64,000 nt of DNA from Ancylobacter sp. TS-1. Lineage in GTDB: Bacteria; Pseudomonadota; Alphaproteobacteria; Rhizobiales; Xanthobacteraceae. Below the pieces are notes generated by a model. It was not told the origin of the DNA, made no database searches, and saw nothing but the letters and a program-made list of their open reading frames with translations. A program made the translations under genes and the position numbers. The stretch covers positions 3,460,001-3,524,000 of the forward strand of contig NZ_CP045144.1 of NCBI RefSeq assembly GCF_009223885.1, in the 5' to 3' direction. This document shows positions 1-8,840 of the stretch, one piece after another (the stretch's first letter is position 1; every line of letters begins with the position of its first letter).

Positions 1-1011
1 TCGCAGCCGGAGCCTGAGAAGGCGAGGCCCGTCCTTGCACGGCCCATCGCCTTCGAACCTCGCGTCCGCGAGCGCAGTCTCGTCGGGGTCATCCAGGCCC
101 GCGTCGAAAGTGACCTCGGCTTCCGCGTGCAGGGCAAGGTGGCGAAGCGTTTGGTGAATGTGGGCGATGCCGTTCATCAGGGCGACGCTCTCGCCACGCT
201 CGACGAGGTCGATCTCGGCCTCCAGGTCGAGCAGGCCGAGGCCGAGCGCAACGCTGCGCTCGCCGCGCGGGCGCAGGCCGAAGCGGAGTTCCAGCGCGCC
301 GAAAGACTGTCGAAGGACGGCTGGACGACGGCCTCCATGCTCGACACGCGGCGCGCGGCGGCGGAAGAGGCAAAAGGCCGTCTCGCCCGCGCCGAGCGCT
401 CGCTCGATCTGGCGAAGAACGCGTCGTCCTATGCCGTGCTCCGCGCCGATGCCGACGGCGTGATCACCGCGACTGCGGTCGAGCCCGGGCAGGTGGTGCA
501 GCCCGGCTTCGCCGCCATTCGCCTCGCCCGCACGGCTGAAAAAGAAGCGGTCGTCTCCATACCGGAATCGATCGTTCAACGCGCGCGGACAGCCAAGGCC
601 GTGGTTACGCTATGGTCGAACGCCGATGCCCGCTATGAGGCGACCTTGCGCGAGATGTCGCCGGCCGCTGATGCCGCGACGCGGACTTATCTTGCGAGAT
701 TTCCGGTGCCGGCCGCCGGTCCCGACGTGCAACTCGGCATGACGGCGACCGTAACCCTGACCGATCCGAACTCCGAGCGCATCGCCCGTCTGCCTTTCAC
801 GGCGCTTGTCGATCAAGGCAAGGGCCCGTTTGTCTGGACCGTCGATCCGGAGGGCAAGCTTGTCGCCAAGCCGGTCACCGTCGCGACCTATGAGGCAAAG
901 GACGTGCTGGTGTCCGGGGGCCTTACCGAGGGCGACCGGGTCGTGCTGATCGGCGCCCAGAAGCTCGACGTGGGCGTGAGCGTCCGGGCCGTCGACCAGT
1001 TTTCGTTCTGA
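1..1011 (+). CDS. RND efflux periplasmic adaptor (HlyD/MFP family), 5' truncated by window
   Basis: The reading frame is open from base 1, so the signal peptide or lipobox is missing; 336 residues are visible. The first segment holds the biotinyl-lipoyl half-motif (F-R-V-Q-G-K-V then V-G-D-A-V-H-Q-G-D-A-L), followed by an Ala/Glu/Arg-rich alpha-helical hairpin and the second lipoyl half (A-D-G-V-I-T-A-T with V-E-P-G-Q-V-V). A beta-barrel and membrane-proximal domain follow. Such adaptors bridge an inner-membrane RND pump to an outer-membrane channel. The stop lies 14 bases before the pump gene, so the two are surely co-transcribed. No outer-membrane factor is visible; it may lie upstream or be shared. 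Confidence 0.92.
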   Translation, partial: SQPEPEKARPVLARPIAFEPRVRERSLVGVIQARVESDLGFRVQGKVAKRLVNVGDAVHQGDALATLDEVDLGLQVEQAEAERNAALAARAQAEAEFQRAERLSKDGWTTASMLDTRRAAAEEAKGRLARAERSLDLAKNASSYAVLRADADGVITATAVEPGQVVQPGFAAIRLARTAEKEAVVSIPESIVQRARTAKAVVTLWSNADARYEATLREMSPAADAATRTYLARFPVPAAGPDVQLGMTATVTLTDPNSERIARLPFTALVDQGKGPFVWTVDPEGKLVAKPVTVATYEAKDVLVSGGLTEGDRVVLIGAQKLDVGVSVRAVDQFSF

Positions 1012-1025
1012 GAGGCAGAAACGCC

Positions 1026-4000
1026 ATGGACCGCTCCAACCTGTCGCGCTGGGCGGTCGAGCACCGTCCGCTCGTGCTTTTCATGATTTTGGCTATCGCA
1101 ATCGCCGGAGCGGTGTCGTTCCAGCGGCTTGGACGCTCCGAGGATCCCAATTTCACCGTCAAGGTCGCGGTGCTGACGGCCATATGGCCCGGCGCGACCG
1201 CACGCGAGATGCAGGATCAGGTCGCCGACGTCATTGAGAAGAAGCTTCAGGAGCTTCCGCATTTCGACCGCGTGCAGACCTATGTGAAGCCGTCCTTCAC
1301 GGCGATGCAGATTACCTTCCGCGATGACACGCTTCCCGCCGAAGTGCCCGACCTATTCTACCAGATCCGCAAGAAGATGGACGATGTCCGCCCCTTTCTG
1401 CCGGCGGGCGTGATCGGCCCCAACGTCAATGACGAGTATGGCGATGTCGACTCGATCCTCACCATGCTGACGGGGGACGGAGCCGACTATGCGCAGCTCA
1501 AGAAGGTCGCCGATGCGTTTCGCCAGCGGCTGCTCAAGGTTCCGGGCGTTGCCAAGGTGAACATCTATGGCGTGCAGCAGGAGCGCATCTTCGTCGAGTT
1601 CAGCCATGCCAAGCTCGCCACGCTCGGCGTGACGCCGCAGGCGATCTTCGACTCGCTCTCCCGCCAGAACGACATCACCCCCGCCGGCATGATGGAGACC
1701 GATGCGCGGCGCATTCCGCTGCGTGTCACCGGGGCGCTCGACGGCGTGAAGGCCGTGGCCGAGACCCCGGTGGAATCCGGCGGCCGCACCTTCAGGCTGG
1801 GCGATATCGCCACCGTGACACGCGGCTTCGTCGATCCGCCGGACTTCCTGGTCCGCCAGCGCGGCGTGCCGGCGCTCGGTGTCGGCGTGGTGATGGCGCG
1901 TGGCGCCAATATCATCGCGTTCGGCGAGGACGTCCTCGCCGCGACGCGCAGCTTTCAGGCGGACGTGCCGCAGGGCATCTCCTTCGAGCAGATCGCCGAC
2001 CAGCCGGAAATCGTCGAGGAATCGATCTGGGAGTTCGAGCGCTCCTTCGTCGAGGCGCTGGCCATCGTGCTCGGCGTCTCGTTCCTGTCGCTCGGCTGGC
2101 GCACCGGCATCGTGGTGGCGCTCTCGGTGCCGCTGGTGCTCTCGGCCACCTTCGTCGTCATGTACACGACCGGGATGGACCTGCACCGCATCACCCTCGG
2201 CGCGCTGATCATCGCGCTGGGGCTGCTGGTCGATGACGCCATCATCGCGGTGGAGATGATGGTGGTGAAGATGGAGCAGGGCTATGACCGCATGGAAGCG
2301 GCGGCCTTCGCCTGGACATCGACCGCCTTCCCGATGCTTACCGGAACCGCGGTCACGGTTGCCGGCTTCCTGCCCGTGGGCTTCGCGAAGTCCGCGGCGG
2401 GAGAATATGCCGGCGGCATCTTCTGGGTGGTGGGCATTGCGCTTGCCGCCTCGTGGATCGTGGCGGTGGTGTTCACGCCCTATCTCGGGGTGCTGCTGCT
2501 GCCTTCCTCGCTGGCAAGGGCTGGCGGGCATGGCGATCACGACGCGATCTACCAGACCCGCCTCTATCGCGGCCTGCGGGCGGTTATTCGCGCCTGCGTG
2601 CGTTGGCGCATCACCACCGTGGCCATCACCATCGCGATCTTCTTCACCTCGATCCTCGGCTTCGGGCTGGTCCAGCAGCAGTTCTTTCCGCTCTCGGAGC
2701 GCAAGGAACTGTTCCTGCAGCTTCGCCTTCCCGAGGGATCCTCGATCAGCGCGACGACCCACATCGTCGCGGAGGCGGAAAAGCTGATCGGGCAGACCGA
2801 TCCCGATATTCAGACCTTCACCGCCTATATCGGGCAGGGCTCGCCCCGGTTCTGGCTTGGCCTCAATCCCACACTGCCTAACGAAGCTTTCGCGGAAATC
2901 GTGATCCTGACCCGGTCCATCGACGGGCGCGAGCGCGTGAAGAAGCGGATCGAGGCGGCTGTCGACGCAGGAGCGCTTGCCGGGGCGCGGGCACGTGTCG
3001 ACCGTTTCGCCTTCGGCCCGCCGGTCGGCTTCCCGGTTCAGTTCCGCATCATCGGGCCGGATCCGATCAAGGTGCGGGAGATTTCGTACCGTGTCCGCGA
3101 CGCGATGCGGACCAATCCCAATGTTCTCGACCCGCATCTCGACTGGAACGAGATGTCGCCCTCGGTGCGGTTGGTGGTCGACCAGGAACGCGCCCGCGCA
3201 CTGGGGCTGAACGTGCAGGACGTCTCCCAGACCCTGCAGACCCTCGTTTCGGGTCTCACCGTCACCACCGTCCGCGATGGCGTCGAGCAGGTCAGCGTGG
3301 TTGCCCGCGCGGTCGAGAGCGAGCGGCTCGATCTCGGCCATGTCGGCGACCTGACCATTGTCGCGCGCAATGGCGTTGCCGTGCCGCTGTCGCAGGTCGC
3401 ACGGCTCGACTATGTGCAGGAGGATCCGATCCTGTGGCGGCGCAACCGCGACACCGTCATCACCGCCCGGGCGGATGTGGCCGATGGTGTCCAGCCTCCC
3501 GACGTGACAGCGCGGATATTGCCGGTGCTGCAGCCGATCAAGGGCAGCCTGGAGCCCGGATACCGTATCGAGACCGGCGGCGCGGTCGAGGAGTCCGAGA
3601 AGGCGAACGCCGCGCTCTTTGTCGTCTTCCCGATCATGTTCATGGCGATGCTCACCCTGCTGATGATCCAGCTGCAGAGCTTCTCGCGCCTCGCGCTGGT
3701 CTTCATGACCGCGCCGCTCGGCCTGATAGGCACCTCGGTGGGCCTGCTCATCGCCCACAAGCCGTTCGGCTTCGTTGCGTTGCTCGGCGTGATCGCGCTT
3801 GCCGGTATGATAATGCGCAACACGCTGATCCTCGTGGACCAGATCGAGAGCGACGTCGCTTCCGGCTCGCATACGCGCGGCGAGGCGATCGTCGAGGCCA
3901 CCGTCCGGCGGGCGCGGCCGGTGGTACTGACGGCGCTGGCCGCCATTCTCGCCATGATTCCTCTCTCCTCCAGCGCGTTCTGGAGTCCGATGGCGGTCAC

Positions 4001-4172
4001 CATCATGGGGGGCCTGTTCATCGCGACCTTCCTCACCATCCTGTTCCTGCCCGCGCTCTATGCGCTGTGGTTCCGGAACTCGCTCGACGCGCGCGGCGTG
4101 CCGGCGGCGCGCCCGCGCGATGGCGCCAAGGCAGGCCAGGTCGAGACTCTCGTTGTTGAGGGGCATGGGTAG
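1026..4172 (+). CDS. RND efflux transporter permease (AcrB/HAE1-like)
   Basis: A 1048-residue protein, the normal length for an RND drug pump. It has a first membrane helix at residues 17-35, a large periplasmic loop, a six-helix block, a second large loop starting near residue 560 and a second helix block at the C-terminus. The paired aspartates of the proton relay in helix 4 are present (L-V-D-D-A-I, D403/D404). It would export hydrophobic or amphiphilic compounds by proton antiport; loop features look closer to TriC/MdtB-type pumps than to metal pumps, but the substrate cannot be read from the sequence. A GAGAGG ribosome site precedes the ATG. It follows the adaptor and precedes a TetR gene on the same strand. 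Confidence 0.95.
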   Translation: MDRSNLSRWAVEHRPLVLFMILAIAIAGAVSFQRLGRSEDPNFTVKVAVLTAIWPGATAREMQDQVADVIEKKLQELPHFDRVQTYVKPSFTAMQITFRDDTLPAEVPDLFYQIRKKMDDVRPFLPAGVIGPNVNDEYGDVDSILTMLTGDGADYAQLKKVADAFRQRLLKVPGVAKVNIYGVQQERIFVEFSHAKLATLGVTPQAIFDSLSRQNDITPAGMMETDARRIPLRVTGALDGVKAVAETPVESGGRTFRLGDIATVTRGFVDPPDFLVRQRGVPALGVGVVMARGANIIAFGEDVLAATRSFQADVPQGISFEQIADQPEIVEESIWEFERSFVEALAIVLGVSFLSLGWRTGIVVALSVPLVLSATFVVMYTTGMDLHRITLGALIIALGLLVDDAIIAVEMMVVKMEQGYDRMEAAAFAWTSTAFPMLTGTAVTVAGFLPVGFAKSAAGEYAGGIFWVVGIALAASWIVAVVFTPYLGVLLLPSSLARAGGHGDHDAIYQTRLYRGLRAVIRACVRWRITTVAITIAIFFTSILGFGLVQQQFFPLSERKELFLQLRLPEGSSISATTHIVAEAEKLIGQTDPDIQTFTAYIGQGSPRFWLGLNPTLPNEAFAEIVILTRSIDGRERVKKRIEAAVDAGALAGARARVDRFAFGPPVGFPVQFRIIGPDPIKVREISYRVRDAMRTNPNVLDPHLDWNEMSPSVRLVVDQERARALGLNVQDVSQTLQTLVSGLTVTTVRDGVEQVSVVARAVESERLDLGHVGDLTIVARNGVAVPLSQVARLDYVQEDPILWRRNRDTVITARADVADGVQPPDVTARILPVLQPIKGSLEPGYRIETGGAVEESEKANAALFVVFPIMFMAMLTLLMIQLQSFSRLALVFMTAPLGLIGTSVGLLIAHKPFGFVALLGVIALAGMIMRNTLILVDQIESDVASGSHTRGEAIVEATVRRARPVVLTALAAILAMIPLSSSAFWSPMAVTIMGGLFIATFLTILFLPALYALWFRNSLDARGVPAARPRDGAKAGQVETLVVEGHG

Positions 4173-4208
4173 GCCCATGTCCTCCAAAACCGTTTCGGAG
4201 TAGCCTTC

Positions 4209-4859
4209 ATGGATCATTCCTCCAGTGTCCCGGCCCGAATGACTGCCCAGATCCAGACCGCCGGCCGACGTCAGGACGGCTCCGAAGGCCAGCGCGAGAT
4301 TCTCGCGGTCGCCCAGAAGCTCTTCACCACGATCGGCTACCGGAAGACCACAGTGGCCGACATCGCAGCCGAACTCGGCATGAGTCCGGCGAACGTGTAC
4401 CGCTTCTTCGACAGCAAGAGGTCGATCAACGAGGCGGTTGCGGAGCTTCTGCTCGACGGGATCCAGGCCGAGCTGGACGCGATTGCGACGTCGCAGGCGC
4501 GGCCGTCGACAAGGCTGGCCAACTTCATGCGGGAACTCGCGCGGCTCAGCGATGAACGCTTCATGACCAATAGCCGCGTGAATGACATGGTCGAGGATGC
4601 CATGACGGAGAGCTGGAGCGTGTGCGTGCGCTATGCCGAAAACGTCCAGGCGATGATCGCGCGGATCGTCGAAGAGGGCCGGGCGTCAGGCGATTTCAGC
4701 GTCGAGAATGCCGTCGTCGGTGCGGCGTGCGTGAAGGCCACGATGACGTGCTTCATGCACCCCACCATGATGGCGCTGAGCGCCGGTCTTGGCAGGCCCG
4801 ACATCGAGCAGGTCATTGTCTTCGTGCTGCGCGGCCTCGGCCACAAGCCGGGCGATTGA
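4209..4859 (+). CDS. TetR/AcrR family transcriptional regulator
   Basis: The protein has 216 residues with an N-terminal TetR helix-turn-helix at about residues 34-78 (T-T-V-A-D-I-A-A-E-L-G-M-S followed by N-V-Y-R-F-F-D-S-K). The C-terminal part is a helical ligand-binding domain with a cysteine-containing segment. A GGAG sits 8 bases before the ATG. It lies 36 bases after the pump gene on the same strand, so it is probably the ligand-responsive repressor of the efflux operon, although it is downstream of the genes and not divergent from them. The target and inducer are inferred from position only. Confidence 0.9.
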   Translation: MDHSSSVPARMTAQIQTAGRRQDGSEGQREILAVAQKLFTTIGYRKTTVADIAAELGMSPANVYRFFDSKRSINEAVAELLLDGIQAELDAIATSQARPSTRLANFMRELARLSDERFMTNSRVNDMVEDAMTESWSVCVRYAENVQAMIARIVEEGRASGDFSVENAVVGAACVKATMTCFMHPTMMALSAGLGRPDIEQVIVFVLRGLGHKPGD

Positions 4860-5052
4860 ATCGCCCGGTCCGACCCGTGCGCCGTCTCCGGTCCCTTCAT
4901 CGAGGGGTTCTTTGCCGGGGCCGACCACGCAAGCCTGCGCGTCGCGACCGCAACCCGCGTCGCCGTCGAGATCGTCCGCCGCATCGCGCTGCGGGTCCCG
5001 CGTTTCGGAACGGATTTGCACGTCCATCCGCTTGGAGCACTCGCAGGAAAGT

Positions 5053-5547
5053 TTAGCCTACACATTCGTGTAGCAAGCTCACAATTTTCGCGTCGAGATT
5101 GCGGGCGACGTCGAAAGCGTCCGAACTACCGTAAGAGAGTAGATAACTCTCCATTTTGTCATAGGAGAGATGCACGCCATCGGGACGTTCATCAATGAGG
5201 ATTGTGACTGGAGCGTAAGATCCAGCATCCGGAAGATGCCTGACCATTTCTTTCATGATGAGTGGATTGCCCACCACCAACCGTATGATCTTAGGCGTCG
5301 TGGATCCCGTTTCGCGGCGCAGAATGGCGCCAAGATCGAATTCTGCGAAGAGCATAAGACCTGTTCGGCCGAGGGCGCCGTGCACGACGCGCTCCACATC
5401 CGCGAAGGAATTTGCAGCCTTCGTCGCCTTGAAGAATTCGACGATGTCAGGTTGCCCGATTGCCGACTTGAGCGCGGCCACAACATCGTCGAACGGTTTC
5501 GAGCTGGTGAGGCTGAAACGTTCCACCTCGACCTTGGCAACGGCCAT
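5053..5547 (-). CDS. DUF302 domain-containing protein
   Basis: A 164-residue protein made almost entirely of a DUF302 fold: F-D-L-G-A-I-L-R, V-G-N-P-L-I-M-K-E-M-V, Y-A-P-V-T-I-L-I and S-Y-D-K-M-E-S-Y-L are the usual landmarks. The function of DUF302 is unknown; many members sit with redox or stress genes. I prefer the ATG at 5547 because GGAGG lies 5 bases upstream; an in-frame longer start at 5613 has no such site. No signal peptide is seen. It follows two alpha/beta hydrolase genes on the same strand (78-base gap), so it is probably the last gene of that unit. Base composition is noticeably less GC-rich than in most of the window. Confidence 0.85.
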   Translation of the reverse strand: MAVAKVEVERFSLTSSKPFDDVVAALKSAIGQPDIVEFFKATKAANSFADVERVVHGALGRTGLMLFAEFDLGAILRRETGSTTPKIIRLVVGNPLIMKEMVRHLPDAGSYAPVTILIDERPDGVHLSYDKMESYLLSYGSSDAFDVARNLDAKIVSLLHECVG

Positions 5548-5625
5548 ATTATCCTCCGTAACAACTCGCATGGATAAAGTGCCTCCGATCGCATCGGAGC
5601 GTGCCGGGCTCATGCGACCTCCCGA

Positions 5626-6486
5626 CTAGGCTTCCAGGAAGGTCCGGACGTGGCTGACGAACACTCCATGGTGCTGAAACAGGGCGCCGTGCCCTGAATC
5701 GGGATAGAGGATCAGCTGAGCGTTACTGAGGGCCTTGAACATTGCGTAGGCATTGTTCGCCGGCAGCATGGTGTCGTGGCTGCCGCTGACGACAAGAGCG
5801 GGCTGGCGGATGGCGCGCAGAAGGGCGTGCCCGGGATCGGGCGTGGCGCACCAGGTGATCAGCGCCTTGGCCTGCGGATCGGTCACCGCGCTGCCGTTAT
5901 CGGTGTCACGATCATCCTTGCGCATCTTCGTCCGCTCCAGGAACGCGAGGCCGGACGACTGGCTGGCGGACGATTTCGTGAAGAACAGCGGTAGGCGGAG
6001 GTCCGGCGCATCGGTTTGGGAGAATGCCTCCTGGAGAACCGCCAGCAGGTGTTCCTCTCCGCCTTTCAGAGCGGTGCCGACGAGGATGAGCTTGCGGACC
6101 AGCGATCCGTGCTCGGCAGCGATCTGCTGGGCGATGCAGCCGCCAAGGGAAAAGCCCAGCAGGTCGACTTCGGAGAGGCCGAGCAGGTCGATGAAGTCGA
6201 CCGCGTCTCGTGCCATTGCCGCGACATTGTCGGGCGTTTGACCGGTCGAGCGGCCGACTCCGGCGTTGTCGAAGGCGATGACAGGACGATCGGCGGCTAG
6301 GGCGTTGACGACGGCGGGATCCCACGCGTCGATGGTGCCCGAGAAATGCTGCAGGAGAACCAGCGGCGTTCCGGTCGCGGGGCCGAGGCGGCGATAGGCG
6401 AAGCGAATTGCGCGACCTTCGATGTACCGGGTCGGCGCCGTTTCAAGCGTGGCGGTATCCTGGCCCGCGATGTCGCGTTGAGTCAT
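5626..6486 (-). CDS. alpha/beta hydrolase (cytoplasmic)
   Basis: A 286-residue alpha/beta hydrolase. The nucleophile elbow is G-F-S-L-G-G, the likely acid is in G-S-H-D-T-M-L-P, and the catalytic histidine is in D-S-G-H-G-A-L-F. The segment D-N-A-G-V-G-R-S-T-G after strand 4 is typical of the epoxide-hydrolase/haloperoxidase/esterase group. No signal peptide is present. The ATG at 6486 is chosen because GGAGG sits 5 bases upstream; a longer in-frame start at 6588 would overlap the next gene. Substrate unknown: ester, lactone or peracid chemistry are all possible. It lies between a DUF302 gene and a second, unrelated-looking hydrolase, all on the minus strand. Confidence 0.88.
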   Translation of the reverse strand: MTQRDIAGQDTATLETAPTRYIEGRAIRFAYRRLGPATGTPLVLLQHFSGTIDAWDPAVVNALAADRPVIAFDNAGVGRSTGQTPDNVAAMARDAVDFIDLLGLSEVDLLGFSLGGCIAQQIAAEHGSLVRKLILVGTALKGGEEHLLAVLQEAFSQTDAPDLRLPLFFTKSSASQSSGLAFLERTKMRKDDRDTDNGSAVTDPQAKALITWCATPDPGHALLRAIRQPALVVSGSHDTMLPANNAYAMFKALSNAQLILYPDSGHGALFQHHGVFVSHVRTFLEA

Positions 6487-6562
6487 GTCGTCCTCCGGAT
6501 GGGCTGTATTGTTCCGAGCAGGCATGCGCGCTCCCGGCGCGAACGCACCGGGAGCGGTCGCG

Positions 6563-7333
6563 TCATTTCGCGAGCGCGGCCTTTTCAATCACCGCGGCGA
6601 CTTCCTTCGCATGGACGACAAGCGAAGCGTGGCTGCCGGCGACTTCCGTCGTCTGGGCCTTCATTCTGGTCGCGAAGAACTTCTGCGCCTCGGGCGCGAT
6701 CACCTTGTCCTTGGTGCTGATCACGTAGAACGTCGGCTTGTCGCGCCAGGCGGCCGTATCCACCGGCGCCTCGAACGCCGTGTGGCTCAACGGAAGCTGA
6801 TGGTTTGCCAGGGATTCGGCGATCTGCGGGGGAAGGTCGGCCGCAACCGCCGACGGAAACACCTTGGGGTCGATGGTGAGGTTGCCCTTGTCGTCAGGAT
6901 GAATCGCCGCCGTGCCTTCGGTCGCCGGCCCGCTCTTGGCGAGCGTCGCCAGGGATTGTCCGACGTCGGGTGCGAATGCGGAGACGTAGACGAGCGCCGA
7001 GACCTTGGGATCGTCACCGGCTTCCGTGATGACCACGCCACCCCAGGAGTGGCCGACGAGAACGGTCTTGCCGCTCTGCTTCGCGAGCGCCTGTTTGGTG
7101 GCCTCGACGTCAGCGGCAAGGGAGGTCAGCGGGTTTTCGACGAGCGTGACGTTGTAGCCCTTCTTCGTGAGGATCTCGGCAACCGGCTTCCAGCTCGTCT
7201 GGTCGACGAAAGCGCCGTGGACGAGGACGATGTTGTGGGCTGCCCCCTTGGGCAGTTCGGCGGACTGGGCGGGGGCGGCGACGGTTGCTCCGGCCATGAG
7301 GAGGGTGGCGACCGATAAGAGAAGATTTCGCAT
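6563..7333 (-). CDS. secreted alpha/beta hydrolase
   Basis: A 256-residue hydrolase with a clear signal peptide (M-R-N-L-L-L-S-V then a hydrophobic run ending A-Q-S-A), so it acts in the periplasm or outside. The oxyanion loop is V-L-V-H-G-A-F, the nucleophile elbow G-H-S-W-G-G, the acid in S-T-K-D-K-V-I-A-P and the histidine in A-G-S-H-A-S. This resembles the salicylate-esterase/EstC-like branch of the fold. The ATG at 7333 is preceded by AGGAG. It is the first gene of the minus-strand unit and faces an AraC regulator across a 214-base gap, which points to control by that regulator. Substrate not known. Confidence 0.88.
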   Translation of the reverse strand: MRNLLLSVATLLMAGATVAAPAQSAELPKGAAHNIVLVHGAFVDQTSWKPVAEILTKKGYNVTLVENPLTSLAADVEATKQALAKQSGKTVLVGHSWGGVVITEAGDDPKVSALVYVSAFAPDVGQSLATLAKSGPATEGTAAIHPDDKGNLTIDPKVFPSAVAADLPPQIAESLANHQLPLSHTAFEAPVDTAAWRDKPTFYVISTKDKVIAPEAQKFFATRMKAQTTEVAGSHASLVVHAKEVAAVIEKAALAK

Positions 7334-7547
7334 TGATTGCTCCTGCTGAGATGATGGGCGACGCCGGTTCCGGGGAGGGCAGGCGTGTCGGCAACGTCGC
7401 GCCTCTTCCATCCGCCGTTATGCGAAATGGCTTGCCGCGCGATCTGCCAGCTCGACATGAGATGAAGTGGGATGGGTCGTTTTCGGACGTCAGGCCCCAA
7501 TCGTCCGAATATTGTGTCTAACCGTCCATCGCATTAGGATCGGAAAG
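7334..7547. promoter_or_regulatory. divergent intergenic region, likely AraC-controlled promoters
   Basis: This 214-base gap separates the minus-strand hydrolase unit from the plus-strand AraC gene, so it must hold both promoters and probably the regulator's binding sites. I could not pick a convincing -35/-10 pair or operator repeat by eye. Confidence 0.5.
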
Positions 7548-8510
7548 ATGGACATCCTCGCCCAAGTGCTCGATCGCGTCCGCTTGGGTGGGACTCTGCT
7601 GTTCCACTTCGAGCTCGGGCATCCATGGAACCTGGCATTGCCGGCGCGTCCCTACGCCCTGTTCCATTATCTCAGTCGCGGCTCGGCTACCCTGGTGCTC
7701 GAACAAGGACGAGAGCTTCATATGGCCGAGGGCGACTTTGTCGTCGTCACGCGCGGCGAGCCGCACCTGATTTATTCGGATCGCCGGGCGAAGCCGTTAC
7801 CAATTCTGGACCTCGATCGGCTGCCCGGGCGTCTTGGCGTCGTTCGTCATGGAGGTGACGCCCAACCGCTCTCGACGATGATCTGCGGCAATTTCACCGT
7901 GGAGCGGCCCTCGCGCGGCAGCGTCCTGGAATTGCTTCCGCCCTTGCTTCTCCTGAAGCCGGCGGAAGACGGCGGATGGCTCGATGCGATTCTCCAGCGC
8001 ATGGTGAGCGAGTCGGCGTTTGCCCGTCCCGGCCAGGATGTCGCACTCTCACGCCTGACAGAAGTGCTCTTCGTCGAGGTGCTGCGGAGCTGGATCGCGT
8101 CTCTCGATTCCGGAGAGGGCGGGTGGCTGGGGGCGATGGCGGACCCGCACATAGGACCGGCGCTTCAGTTGATTCACGAACGGCCGGATCAGCCCTGGAC
8201 CCTTGGCGAACTCGGGCACCACGTGGGGCTCGGCCGCTCGGCGTTTTCGGCTCGGTTCACCAAGCTCGTTGGCGAACCTATGTACCGCTACCTGATCGCG
8301 CGCCGGATGTCGGAAGCTGCGTTTCTGCTCGAAACAAGCGACGAGGCGATTGCACGGATTGCGACCCGTGTCGGCTACGAGACCCCGGCCGCATTTTCGA
8401 AGCTGTTCCATCGCCATCACGGAATATCGCCTGGGCGGTACAGGACAGTTCGCCGTTCCGACGGTGGCCGCAGGCAAAGGGACCTTCTGGAAGCAGAAGC
8501 CGCCGATTGA
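7548..8510 (+). CDS. AraC family transcriptional regulator (cupin N-terminus)
   Basis: A 320-residue protein. The N-terminal half is a cupin-type sensor (A-R-P-Y-A-L-F-H-Y-L, then A-E-G-D-F-V-V-V-T-R-G-E-P-H), and the last 100 residues carry two helix-turn-helix units (G-E-L-G-H-H-V-G-L-G-R-S-A-F and I-A-R-I-A-T-R-V-G-Y-E-T-P-A-A-F-S), ending in the family signature G-I-S-P-G-R-Y-R. The ATG at 7548 follows AGGA at 8 bases; upstream in-frame starts lie in non-conserved sequence. It is divergent from the hydrolase unit and is its most likely activator. The ligand is unknown. Confidence 0.9.
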   Translation: MDILAQVLDRVRLGGTLLFHFELGHPWNLALPARPYALFHYLSRGSATLVLEQGRELHMAEGDFVVVTRGEPHLIYSDRRAKPLPILDLDRLPGRLGVVRHGGDAQPLSTMICGNFTVERPSRGSVLELLPPLLLLKPAEDGGWLDAILQRMVSESAFARPGQDVALSRLTEVLFVEVLRSWIASLDSGEGGWLGAMADPHIGPALQLIHERPDQPWTLGELGHHVGLGRSAFSARFTKLVGEPMYRYLIARRMSEAAFLLETSDEAIARIATRVGYETPAAFSKLFHRHHGISPGRYRTVRRSDGGRRQRDLLEAEAAD

Positions 8511-8840
8511 TCTGTGGCGCCCGTGGTCGCGCCGCGATCGACAGCGCCGACTTCGACGCGGACGGCAAGGAAATCCGCCTTCTCGGAAAGCGGACGGTTC
8601 CGGAGGTCTGGCGACGGGCGGCGGATCAGCTTTGGCCAGCGTTCCCAGTTCTGTTCCGGGCTGGTGGATGGCGCGCCGAAGGCACTTCGAACTCGCGCCG
8701 CTTTACCGTTTGATAGATCCCCACGATCTCGGATCTCGCTGACGGGCCTCTACCGGAATCGGTCGAGGCCCGCCCGGGGGTTATGCCGCGAAGCGGGACG
8801 ATCCTGACGGGGCGGAATCGTCCCGGGAAGGGGCGGCGCC
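8511..8840. other. gene-poor gap with hairpins and a possible gene remnant
   Basis: No complete gene is seen in these 330 bases. At 8668-8742 a short plus-strand frame reads R-R-H-F-E-L-A-P-L-Y-R-L-I before a stop; this looks like the start of a flavin-reductase-like domain and may be a remnant. Two hairpins follow: 8743-8772 (arms CGGGCCTC/GAGGCCCG with an inner ACCG/CGGT) and 8794-8825 (arms CGGGACGAT/ATCGTCCCG). The second lies just past the stop of the minus-strand aminotransferase and may end its transcript, though no T-run is present. Confidence 0.45.

Noticed and set aside
1353..4217. A 954-codon open frame opposite the RND pump gene
   Set aside because: Shadow of high-GC codon bias; the product is rich in Arg/His/Asp/Gly without any recognisable domain, while the plus strand is a clear RND pump.
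4860..5052. Open frames between the TetR gene and the DUF302 gene
   Set aside because: Frames lack starts with ribosome sites and show no recognisable domain; left as intergenic.
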